Of a DNA stretch of 64,000 nucleotides, positions 23,962 to 31,492 are shown piece after piece (the stretch's first letter is position 1; each line of letters opens with the position of its first letter). The notes under the pieces were generated by a model that worked only from the letters and a program-made list of their open reading frames with translations, did not search any database and had not been told where the DNA came from. Where the stretch lies: NCBI GenBank assembly GCA_963843745.1, contig CAWJLP010000001.1:62001-126000 (forward strand), given 5' to 3'. Made by a program: the position numbers and the translations under genes. The stretch comes from Trebonia sp963843745. GTDB taxonomy: Bacteria; Actinomycetota; Actinomycetes; Streptosporangiales; Streptosporangiaceae.

Positions 23962-26900
23962 GGCCGCTGGCCGGCTACGGGCGAGGCGGCAGCGGGGGCG
24001 GCGCTTGACGGGCCCGCTGGCCGGCGACGGGCGGGGCGGCAGCGGGGGGCGGCGCTTGACGGGCCCGCTGGCCACGTCGGGCAGCGGGGCCGGCGGGTTC
24101 TCCGTGAGCAGGTCCAGCGCGCGGTCGACGGCCACCTCGAGCTGGGGGTCGCGGTCCGCGGCCCAGTCGTCCGGGGTGATCAGCACCTCGGTGTCCGGAT
24201 CCACGCCGTAGTTCTCCACCCCCCAGCCGTAATCGGTGAACCAGAAGGCGGCCCTCGGGACGGTGATGCGCGTACCGTCGACGAGGCTCTGCCACCCGAA
24301 GATGCCGACGACTCCGCCCCACGTCCGGGCGCCGATCACCGGGCCGAGACGCAGCAAACGGATGGCCGCGGTCACGATGTCGCCGTCCGAGCCCGCGAAC
24401 TCGTCGGCCAGCGCGACGACCGGGCCGCGGGGCGCCTCATCCGGGTAGCTCTGCGGGCGCAGCCAGCGGCCGAAGTCCCAGCCGATCACCCGCCTGGCCA
24501 GCTTCTCGACGATGAGCTGCGACGTGTGCCCGCCGCGGTTGCCGCGGACGTCCACGATCAGCGCCTCGCGGCCCATCTCGGCGCGCAGGTCGCGGTGCAG
24601 GTGCGCCCAGCCCTCCCCCATCATGTCGGGGACGTGCAGGTAGCCGATCCGCCCGTCGGACCTGGCGCGGACGAACTGGCGGCGCCCGGCCACCCAGTCC
24701 TGGTACCGCAGCCGCCGCTCGTCGCGCAGCGGCACGACGACCACGCGGCGGGTTTGCGCAGCCTGGTCCGCGCCGCCCGCGTCGGGCGGCGCGGACACCA
24801 CAGTCGGGTCGTCGGGAGCGGGGCGATCGTCGGAGCTGTCGTGGTCAGCGGAATCAGGGTTGTCAGTGTGATCTTCGGTACTGGTGGGACTGGAGTCGGA
24901 GTCGGAGTCGGAGTCGGAGTCGGAGTCAGCGTCAGAGTCAGGCTCCGGGGTCGGCCGCGGAACCAGCGACGGGTCGGCCGGGCGGATCGTCAGCTCCACC
25001 GGCTTGCCCGCCGTTCCGGCCAGCGCCGGCCACGGGCCGTACACCGGGTCCACCGGGCGGCCGTCGACCTCGAGGATCTCGTCCCCGGCCAGCACGGCGA
25101 CCCCGGGCGCGGCGAGCGGCGACCGGGCGCGCGGGTCGGACGACTCGCCTGGCAGCACCCGGTCCACCAGCCAGCGCCCGTCCGGGGCGCGCGAGACGTC
25201 GGCGCCGAGCAGCGCGGCGGCCGCGCCGCGGGCCGAGGTGCGCGCGGTGAACTCGGTGGTGTTCATGACGTAGGCGTGCGAGGTGCCGAGTTCGGCGACG
25301 ACCTCGTAGAGCAGGTCGGCGAACTCCAGCGACGAGCCGATCCGCGACAGCAGGAACCGGTAGGAGTCGAGCACCCCGTCCCAGTCCACCCCCGACATCC
25401 CCGGCGTCCAGAAGTCCCGGCGCAGCAGCCGCCCGGCCTCCGCGTACGCGTGCTCCCACAGGGCGGCCGGGTCGGCGAGGAACCGGGCCCTCGACAGGTC
25501 CACCGATACCGCGTCGTCCGACGAGCCGTTGTCCGCCTTGCGGTCGCTGGGGACGACGCGCAGTTCCGAGCCGTCCCGCAGCACGAGCCGCGTCCCGTCG
25601 CCGCTGACGGCGTACCAGTCGACCTCGCCCGCCAGCGTGCTCTCCTCGCGCTTGCGCAGGTCGAAGCGCTCCAGCACCGGGCGCGGCCGGTCCTCGTCCA
25701 GGTCCGCCGCGCCCTCGCCGAGCACGCCGGACAGCCGGGACCGCAGCCAGGCCAGGCCGCCCTTGACCGCGGCAAGGCTGTAGTACCTGGCCTCGTCCAC
25801 CGGGACCGCGATGACCCGGGACGAGATGTGATCGGTGTCGACAGTCACCGGCGGACGTTCCGGAGAAGAATCTTTTGAATTCTCCCCCGAGCTGACCGGA
25901 CGGCCGCCAGGCAACGGCCCGAACGGCGACAGCGTGCCGGCCGCCAGCGGCACCAGGTACGGACGGCTGCCGAACGGGAAGGACAGGTCGAACGAGTGCG
26001 CGTCGTACACCGGGTCGAACGTGCGCCGGGACAGGAACGCCAGGTACAGTCCGTCGCCGGTGAAGACGGGCTCGCTGTCGGCGAACCGGCCGTCGGTCAC
26101 GTCCACGGTGAACCGGTCCGCGACCCGAGCCAGCCGGATCCGGCTCAGCGGCTGCGGCCCCGGCTGCGACCAGGCCAGCCACCCCGAGTCCGGCGACCAC
26201 GCCAGCTCGTCGATGTCGCCGTCGTCGCCGGCCGCGAGCTCGGTGACCTCGCCAGACTCCACGCTGACGAGCAGCAGCCTGCCGTCGTGCGTCCCGACGG
26301 CCACCGTGGTCCCGTCCGGGGACGGCGCGATGTTGCTGACGCTGCCGAGCTGGCCGGCGGCGAGGGTCACCGGGGCGGCGATGCGGCCGTCAGCCTCCGC
26401 GTCGATCGCCGCGACGACGAGGGCGTCCGCGCCGCCGGGACCGTCGCCTCCCTCGGCGCCGTCCGTCACCCAGACGGCCTTGCCGGTCGTGCCGAGCAGC
26501 CGGGGCATCCTGGCCCGGCCGTCCGACTCCGCGGACAGCGCGCGGGCCGGGCCGTCGGTGTGCGTCAGCCAGTGCACGGTGCCGCGCACCTCGACCACGC
26601 TGGCCTTGCCGGTCTTGTCGCAGTCGAGGTCGCCGAGGTGGTCGCTCGCGGTGATCAGCTTGGCGGCGCGGGCACCGGGCGGCGAGGTGAGGTCGATGTC
26701 CAGCTTGCGCGGTGCGGCGGCGTCCAGGCTGTCCAGGATCCAGATGTCGCCCGCGACGTGGTAGACGATCCGCATCCCGTCCGTCGCCGGGTTGCGGACG
26801 TAGAAGCCGTCGTGATCGGTGTGCCGCCGCAGGTCGCTGCCGTCCAGCGCGGACGAGTAGATGTTGCCGGTGCCCTCGTGGTCGGCGAAGAACACCAGCC

Positions 26901-27495
26901 GGCCGCCGATGAGCATCGGCGCCGCGAGCTGGCCGTCCAGGTCGCTGAGCACGCGCGTGAAGAGCGGATCGTCGCCGGTCGCGACCCAGAGCCTGCCCCT
27001 GCTGCCGCCCCGGTAGCGCTTCCAGAACGCGGGCTCGCCGCCCATCCGCCCGGTCAGCAGCGCGGTGCCCGTCTCCTCCACGGCCAGGTCGTTGACCTGG
27101 CCGAACGGCAGCCTGCGGGGCGGCGCGTCGAGCGGCACGGCGTACGCCCAGGTGTACTGGGCGCCTGGCTGGCCCGCGGAGGAGACCGCGAGCACCTCAC
27201 CGTGCCTCGTCCAGCCGCTGACGCGGGTCCGCGGGTCACCCCAGTAGGTGTGCCTGGTCGCGGGGCCGCCGTCCGCGTCGGCCGTGTACACCTCGGGTCC
27301 GTCGTCCCGCCAGCTGGTCCACGCGATCTTGCGGCCGTCCCTGGCGAACCGCGGGTTGCTGACCTGCATGCCGTCCGCGGTCAGCCGCCAGGCACGGCCG
27401 CCGTCGGCCGGGGCGAGCCAGATGTCGTCTTCGGCGACAAAGGTGAGGAGATCACCGTGAACGTGGGGAAAACGGAGGTACCCAGGCGATGTCAC
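23329..27495 (-). CDS. Tricorn protease homologue (S41 family), C-terminus runs on antisense
   Basis: The supported part is 27495 down to about 23975, roughly 1170 residues. A WD-like beta-propeller region occupies residues 1-700 (repeats such as NPRFARDGRKIAW). A helical core follows, then a PDZ domain (about 800-860) and the S41 core. Catalytic candidates are His in GTSHAYV, Ser in EFAGSDGDIV and the downstream WGVENYGVDPD segment. A 60-residue acidic insert with repeated Ser-Asp splits PDZ from core. Beyond a 3' tandem repeat the frame stays open over the antisense of lysE to 23329, giving a literal 1388 residues. Start GTG 27495. Confidence 0.8.
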   Translation of the reverse strand: MTSPGYLRFPHVHGDLLTFVAEDDIWLAPADGGRAWRLTADGMQVSNPRFARDGRKIAWTSWRDDGPEVYTADADGGPATRHTYWGDPRTRVSGWTRHGEVLAVSSAGQPGAQYTWAYAVPLDAPPRRLPFGQVNDLAVEETGTALLTGRMGGEPAFWKRYRGGSRGRLWVATGDDPLFTRVLSDLDGQLAAPMLIGGRLVFFADHEGTGNIYSSALDGSDLRRHTDHDGFYVRNPATDGMRIVYHVAGDIWILDSLDAAAPRKLDIDLTSPPGARAAKLITASDHLGDLDCDKTGKASVVEVRGTVHWLTHTDGPARALSAESDGRARMPRLLGTTGKAVWVTDGAEGGDGPGGADALVVAAIDAEADGRIAAPVTLAAGQLGSVSNIAPSPDGTTVAVGTHDGRLLLVSVESGEVTELAAGDDGDIDELAWSPDSGWLAWSQPGPQPLSRIRLARVADRFTVDVTDGRFADSEPVFTGDGLYLAFLSRRTFDPVYDAHSFDLSFPFGSRPYLVPLAAGTLSPFGPLPGGRPVSSGENSKDSSPERPPVTVDTDHISSRVIAVPVDEARYYSLAAVKGGLAWLRSRLSGVLGEGAADLDEDRPRPVLERFDLRKREESTLAGEVDWYAVSGDGTRLVLRDGSELRVVPSDRKADNGSSDDAVSVDLSRARFLADPAALWEHAYAEAGRLLRRDFWTPGMSGVDWDGVLDSYRFLLSRIGSSLEFADLLYEVVAELGTSHAYVMNTTEFTARTSARGAAAALLGADVSRAPDGRWLVDRVLPGESSDPRARSPLAAPGVAVLAGDEILEVDGRPVDPVYGPWPALAGTAGKPVELTIRPADPSLVPRPTPEPDSDADSDSDSDSDSDSSPTSTEDHTDNPDSADHDSSDDRPAPDDPTVVSAPPDAGGADQAAQTRRVVVVPLRDERRLRYQDWVAGRRQFVRARSDGRIGYLHVPDMMGEGWAHLHRDLRAEMGREALIVDVRGNRGGHTSQLIVEKLARRVIGWDFGRWLRPQSYPDEAPRGPVVALADEFAGSDGDIVTAAIRLLRLGPVIGARTWGGVVGIFGWQSLVDGTRITVPRAAFWFTDYGWGVENYGVDPDTEVLITPDDWAADRDPQLEVAVDRALDLLTENPPAPLPDVASGPVKRRPPLPPRPSPASGPVKRRPRCRLARSRPAASVFPPGERDRDADADHRETAGAADEREPPRRSREPRADPAGGQPPRAVGQHPDGHGNQGEHQHLRGDVPGAAVNELRQDRAEQDVRLRVRHADHEPVSQREPAGSRWDRAGHRLGERLAMPDRLHPQPDEVQRPGQLHRDEHLRRALEQGAEADGDAGGHHVVAAGVPHGGRDGRPPAVRQRPSDHEQHPGSWHDDDEERRDRVAEQLAR
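23964..24065. repeat. 50/51-bp tandem duplication at the tricorn 3' end
   Basis: Two copies of a block containing GGCGGCAGCGGGGG and GGCGCTTGACGGGCCCG follow each other. They differ by one G in the homopolymer (five versus six) and by two substitutions. On the minus strand they code for GPVKRRPPLPPRPSPA and a frame-shifted sequel. With six C in the distal copy the tricorn frame would stop at 23975-23977. Confidence 0.7.
24893..24932. repeat. GAGTCG hexanucleotide repeat in the tricorn gene
   Basis: About six copies of a six-base unit encode the Ser-Asp run of the tricorn acidic insert on the minus strand. It is a likely length-variable site; the hexamer period keeps frame. Confidence 0.75.
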
Positions 27496-27540
27496 GCGGC
27501 CATCCTACGGGCGGGCGGTAGCCCGCGATTCAGAACCAGG

Positions 27541-28152
27541 TCATAGCCAGCCGCGTTCCTCCGCGACGCGCAGCGCCTCGGTCCTGTTCCGGGCGCCGGT
27601 CTTCTGGATGCAGGCGGACAGGTAGTTCCGCACCGTCCCCTCCGACAGGTACAGCGCCGCCGCGATCTCGGCGATCGTGGCGCCGTCCTGGCTCGCCGCG
27701 AGGACGTCCCTTTCCCGCGGGGTCAGCGGGCTGGCGCCCTCGGACAGGGCGGCGGCGGCCAGCTCCGGGTCGATGACCCGCTGCCCGCTGAGCACCTGCC
27801 TGATCGTCCTGGCGAGCCGGTCCGCCGGGGAGTCCTTGACCACGAACCCCGAAGCGCCGGCCTCCATAGCGCGCCGCAGGTAGCCGGGGCGCCCGAACGT
27901 GGTAAGGATGACGATCTTGGTGCCGGGGCTGGCCTGGCTGAGCGCCGCGGCGGCGGTGAGGCCGTCCATGCCGGGCATCTCGATGTCGAGCAGCGCGACG
28001 TCCGGCTTGCTGGCCAGCGCGGCGGACGTCACCTCGTCGCCGCGCCCCACCTGCGCCACGACCTCGATGTCGTCCTCGAACGACAGCAGCGCCGCCAGGG
28101 CTTCGCGGATCATCGCCTGGTCTTCGGCGAGCAGCACCCGGATGGGAGTCAC
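27541..28152 (-). CDS. NarL/LuxR-family response regulator
   Basis: A 203-residue regulator. The receiver domain begins IRVLLAEDQAMIREAL, with the phosphoacceptor Asp in VALLDIEMPGMDG near residue 55 and Lys in FVVKDSPADRLA. The C-terminal LuxR helix-turn-helix is LTPRERDVLAASQDG then IAAALYLSEGTVRNYLS. GTG 28152 overlaps the stop of the histidine kinase, its obvious partner. The likely target is the ABC transporter operon just upstream. Confidence 0.9.
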   Translation of the reverse strand: MTPIRVLLAEDQAMIREALAALLSFEDDIEVVAQVGRGDEVTSAALASKPDVALLDIEMPGMDGLTAAAALSQASPGTKIVILTTFGRPGYLRRAMEAGASGFVVKDSPADRLARTIRQVLSGQRVIDPELAAAALSEGASPLTPRERDVLAASQDGATIAEIAAALYLSEGTVRNYLSACIQKTGARNRTEALRVAEERGWL

Positions 28153-29495
28153 GTCGTTACGGTAACGCCCGCGGGGGCGGAAACCACGGGAGCCGCCGGC
28201 ACCGTCGCGACGAGGCAGAAGCCGTGCGCGCCGGGGCGCAGCTCCAGGCCGCCGCCGACCGCGCGCAGCCGCTCGGACATCCCGTGCAGGCCGGTGCCGG
28301 TGCCGGCCGGGATCTCGGCCGGACTCCCGGCCGCCCCGGCCTCTCCGGCCGCCCCGGCCGCCCCGGCCGCCCCGGCCTCCCTGGCCGGGTCCGCGGCCTC
28401 CGCGGCCTCCCCGGACGCGTTCCCGCCGGGGCATCCCCGGCCGTCGTCGCGGACCTGGAGCGAGAGCGTCTGCGTCTCGTCGTGGCGGATGAGGCGGATG
28501 AAGCAGTTCTCCGCGCCTGAGTGGCGGATCACGTTCGTGACCGCCTCGCGCAGGCACCAGGCCAGCGCCGCCTCCGCGTCCGGGTCGAACGTGCCGGACA
28601 GCAAGCTGAGCTCCGGATCGTCGTGCGGCGCGATCCCCGCGCTCTCCAGGGCGCTGCGCGCGGTGATGATCTCGACCGCGAACGTGGGGCGCCGGTACCC
28701 GCTGAGCGCCTCGCGGATGTCGTGCAGGGTCTGCCGGCTCACGGCCGCGACCTGCTGGATCTCGTCGGCGACCCGGTCTCGGTCGGGACCTTCCTGGAGC
28801 CGCTGCAGCAGCCGCGCCGCGAGCTCGGACTTGAGCGTGATCATGGACAGCGACTGGCCGGTCAGGTCGTGCATGTCCCTGGCCAGCCGCAGCCGCTCCT
28901 CGCTCGCGGCGTGCTTCGCCACCTCCTCGCGCGCCTGCCGCAGCTCCCACATCAGCTTCATCTGCACCCGGAAGCCGGACATCGTAATGCCGACGAACAC
29001 CACGGGGATCAGCACGAGCAGCATGTCCGAGATGGTGTCGTGGCCGAGCCAGCCGATGAACAGGTAGCAGGCGGCCACGCCGAACACGGCCCGCACCGCC
29101 CGCTGCCTGTCGGGCACCGCCCAGCCGACGGCGGACGATACGTAGATCCACACCACGCCGCCGCCCACGTTCGGGCCGCGGAACATCAGGTTGAAGGCGG
29201 CGGCGAGCGCGAACAGCACCCAGAGATTCCACCTGGCCAGCGCCGGACGCTCGTCCCACTGGGTGACCACGACGATGAACACCACGCAGAACGCGACGGT
29301 GACGGCGATTGCCGTGGCTTGCCACCCCACGCTGTGGCCGTTGCCGGACAGGGTGGACAGCGGCTGCGCCAGGTAGATCAGCCAGATGGCGGAGAACAGC
29401 AGGCGCAGCCACCGCCAGCCCCGGGGCAGGATGCGACCGAGACCCTTGCTCAGCAGGCTTTCATCAGCAATCGCGGTCACGGTGTCATCCACCAT
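28149..29495 (-). CDS. DesK-type sensor histidine kinase
   Basis: A 448-residue kinase with five to six membrane segments in residues 28-175. The HisKA_3 box RLARDMHDLTGQSLSMI carries the phosphorylated His near residue 210. The ATPase domain shows CLREAVTNVIRHS (N box), VRDDGRGC (G1) and GTGLHGMSERL (G2). A Gly/Ala/Glu-rich stretch of about 40 residues separates G1 from G2, where most kinases have a few residues; it may be a flexible lid. It is part of the operon ABC ATPase-permease-kinase-regulator, typical of systems sensing membrane state or an exported compound. Confidence 0.88.
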   Translation of the reverse strand: MVDDTVTAIADESLLSKGLGRILPRGWRWLRLLFSAIWLIYLAQPLSTLSGNGHSVGWQATAIAVTVAFCVVFIVVVTQWDERPALARWNLWVLFALAAAFNLMFRGPNVGGGVVWIYVSSAVGWAVPDRQRAVRAVFGVAACYLFIGWLGHDTISDMLLVLIPVVFVGITMSGFRVQMKLMWELRQAREEVAKHAASEERLRLARDMHDLTGQSLSMITLKSELAARLLQRLQEGPDRDRVADEIQQVAAVSRQTLHDIREALSGYRRPTFAVEIITARSALESAGIAPHDDPELSLLSGTFDPDAEAALAWCLREAVTNVIRHSGAENCFIRLIRHDETQTLSLQVRDDGRGCPGGNASGEAAEAADPAREAGAAGAAGAAGEAGAAGSPAEIPAGTGTGLHGMSERLRAVGGGLELRPGAHGFCLVATVPAAPVVSAPAGVTVTT

Positions 29496-29519
29496 CCGTT
29501 CCGTGTGACGGGTTTCTTG

Positions 29520-30245
29520 TCAGACAGTCTCCGCCATCGAGCGCACCGAGAGCGTCGCGAGCGCGGCGAAGACCGCCAGCCAGACGAACAGGCCGAGGAT
29601 CAGGTAGCCGGGCACCGACACGTTGCCGATGACGTCGGTGGAGATCTTTATCGCCTCGTAGGTGGGCGTGGCCTTGCCGATGTTCCCGAGCGCGCCGGTG
29701 AGCGGGAACCAGACGCCGCCGAGGATCGTGAACACGAGGTACACGAACAGCGTGATCGGCTGCGCCTGGTCCGGCGGGTACCGGTAGCCGATCGCGACCG
29801 CGAGCGCCGCGAAGATCGTCGAGCCGAGCCAGATGATGACCGCGACCACGACCCACTGCCAGAGCGCCAGGTGCACGCCGCCGTAGAACCGGCCGATCAC
29901 CATCACGATCACGATCGACACGATCGTCGTCGCCATGGCCGTGAGAATCTTGGCGATCACGTAGCCGCTCGCGGGCAGCGGGGTGAGCCGCAGCTGCCTG
30001 ATCCAGCCGACCTTGCGCTCCTCGGAGATCCGGATGGCGTTGCCGTTGAGCGCGCCGGCGAACGCGCCGAACGTCGCCATCGCGACCATGTAGTACGCCG
30101 CGAAATCGATCCCGTAGGCGGTCTTCCCCGCCTTGGCCCAGAGCAGGTACAGGACCACTGGCAGGCCGACGGTGAAAATCAGGTACCTTCTGTTGCGGCG
30201 CAGCCGGCTGATCTCCGTCCGCGTCAGCAGCAAGATGCCGCTCAT
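29520..30245 (-). CDS. ABC-2 type transporter permease
   Basis: A 241-residue protein with six predicted membrane segments, starting MSGILLLTRTEISRLRRNRRYLIF and ending LGLFVWLAVFAALATLSVRSM. It is the permease partner of the ATPase at 30269. ATG 30245 begins just after the preceding gene, with GGGAGACGAAA upstream. ABC-2 permeases of this size with a DesK-type system are often drug or lipid exporters; the substrate is unknown. Confidence 0.87.
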   Translation of the reverse strand: MSGILLLTRTEISRLRRNRRYLIFTVGLPVVLYLLWAKAGKTAYGIDFAAYYMVAMATFGAFAGALNGNAIRISEERKVGWIRQLRLTPLPASGYVIAKILTAMATTIVSIVIVMVIGRFYGGVHLALWQWVVVAVIIWLGSTIFAALAVAIGYRYPPDQAQPITLFVYLVFTILGGVWFPLTGALGNIGKATPTYEAIKISTDVIGNVSVPGYLILGLFVWLAVFAALATLSVRSMAETV

Positions 30246-30268
30246 TTGTTTTCGTCTCCCTCGTGAAG

Positions 30269-31207
30269 TCAGCGTGCGGACGCGGATTCGGTCTCGCCGG
30301 CCCGGTCGTCTTCCGCCGTGATGGCGAGGAACGCCTGCTCGAGGCCGAGGCTGCCGATCTCGACCTCGCTCGGCCGGTAGCCGGCGTCGAGCAGCGCGTA
30401 CAGCGTCGCGTCTGAGTCGTCGGTCTGCAGCTGCACGAAGTCGTGCCTGGTCTCCAGGCTGACAATCCCCGGCAGGCGGAGCAGGACCGACTCGTCGGCC
30501 CCGTCGAGGCGGAACGACATCCGCTTGGCGCCGGCCCTCTTCTTGATGTCGTCCGGCGTGCCGTCGGCGAGCAGCCGTCCCCGGTTGATCACCAGGATGC
30601 GGTCGGCGGCCTGGTCGGCCTCCTCCAGGTAGTGGGTCGCGAACAGCAGCGTCTTGCCCTCGGCGACCTCTTCCTTCATCTGCGACCAGAACCGCCGCCT
30701 GGTCTCCACGTCCATCGCCGTGGTCGGCTCGTCGAGCACGATCAGGTCGCACTCGCCCGCGATCGCCAGCGAGAACCTGACGCGCTGCGTCTGCCCGCCG
30801 GACAGCCGGTCCACGCGCTGGTCGGCGATGTCCGCGATGCCGGCCCTGCGCATCGTGATATCGACGGGAACCGGCCGCGGGTGCAGCCCGGCGACGAGCG
30901 TGACCAGTTCGCGGACCGTCACCTCCGGCATCAGCCCGCCGGACTGGAGCATGGCGCCGACGCGGCCGGACTTGACCGCGTGATACGGGTCATTGCCGAA
31001 CATCTCGATCTTCCCCGCGGTCGGCTTCCGCAGCGCGAGGAGCATGTCCAGCGAGGTGGACTTGCCGGCGCCGTTCGGGCCGAGCAGTGCGACGGTTTCC
31101 CCCGCGCGCAGGTCGAGGCTCAGCCCGTCGACCGCTTTCAGCTGACCGTAATGCTTGCTGACGTTCTCGAACGAGACGACCGGTCCCGTTCCGCTGTGGC
31201 TCGTCAC
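30269..31207 (-). CDS. ABC transporter ATP-binding protein
   Basis: A 312-residue ATPase with Walker A GPNGAGKST near residue 44, Q-loop MLQSGGLMPE, signature LSGGQTQRVRF, Walker B LIVLDEPT and H-loop FATHYLEEAD. The C-terminal 80 residues form the extension common in DrrA/ABC-2 exporters. It is the first gene of the four-gene operon running to 27541. Confidence 0.92.
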   Translation of the reverse strand: MTSHSGTGPVVSFENVSKHYGQLKAVDGLSLDLRAGETVALLGPNGAGKSTSLDMLLALRKPTAGKIEMFGNDPYHAVKSGRVGAMLQSGGLMPEVTVRELVTLVAGLHPRPVPVDITMRRAGIADIADQRVDRLSGGQTQRVRFSLAIAGECDLIVLDEPTTAMDVETRRRFWSQMKEEVAEGKTLLFATHYLEEADQAADRILVINRGRLLADGTPDDIKKRAGAKRMSFRLDGADESVLLRLPGIVSLETRHDFVQLQTDDSDATLYALLDAGYRPSEVEIGSLGLEQAFLAITAEDDRAGETESASAR

Positions 31208-31246
31208 TGTTCCCCTCGTGGTGGGCTTGGTTTGGGCGCAAGCTAT

Positions 31247-31279
31247 GGCGCGCGCTGTCCCCTGTCAGCGGCGCGCGCC
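31247..31279. promoter_or_regulatory. GC-rich dyad upstream of the ABC operon
   Basis: GGCGCGCG (31247-31254) and CGCGCGCC (31272-31279), with inner CTG and CAG, form an inverted repeat 40 bases ahead of the ATPase start. A second perfect dyad, ATGACA-AG-TGTCAT, is at 31338-31351. Either could be the site for the operon's own response regulator; this is inferred from position. Confidence 0.35.
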
Positions 31280-31352
31280 TTCCAAATCCCACCATCCAGC
31301 GGGCGGGCGCGGTAGTGCGCTCGCTCAGCGGCCAGCCATGACAAGTGTCATC

Positions 31353-31487
31353 GGCGCTCTCGGCGTTCCCGGCGCTCTCGGTGTTTCCGGCGCTCTCGGT
31401 GTTCCCGGCGTTCTCAGCGTTTCCGGCGTTCTCGGCGTTTCCGGCGTTCTCGGTGTTCCCGGCGCTCTCGGCGTTCTCGGTGTTCCC
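31353..31487. repeat. 18-bp tandem repeat (about 7.5 copies)
   Basis: The unit GGCGYTCTCGGYGTTYCC repeats from 31353 to 31487, itself made of two 9-base halves. It fills the space between the gamma-glutamyltransferase stop (31493) and the ABC operon. Plus-strand reading gives Gly-X-Y triplets and minus-strand reading gives Gly/Ala-Asn-Glu repeats, but neither belongs to a convincing gene. Rest of 31208-31492 holds the dyads noted separately. Confidence 0.8.
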
Positions 31488-31492
31488 GGCGG

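Noticed and set aside
24526..27546. Plus-strand long frames opposite the tricorn gene
   Set aside because: They are Arg/Pro/Gly/Val-rich shadows of the well-supported minus-strand protease.
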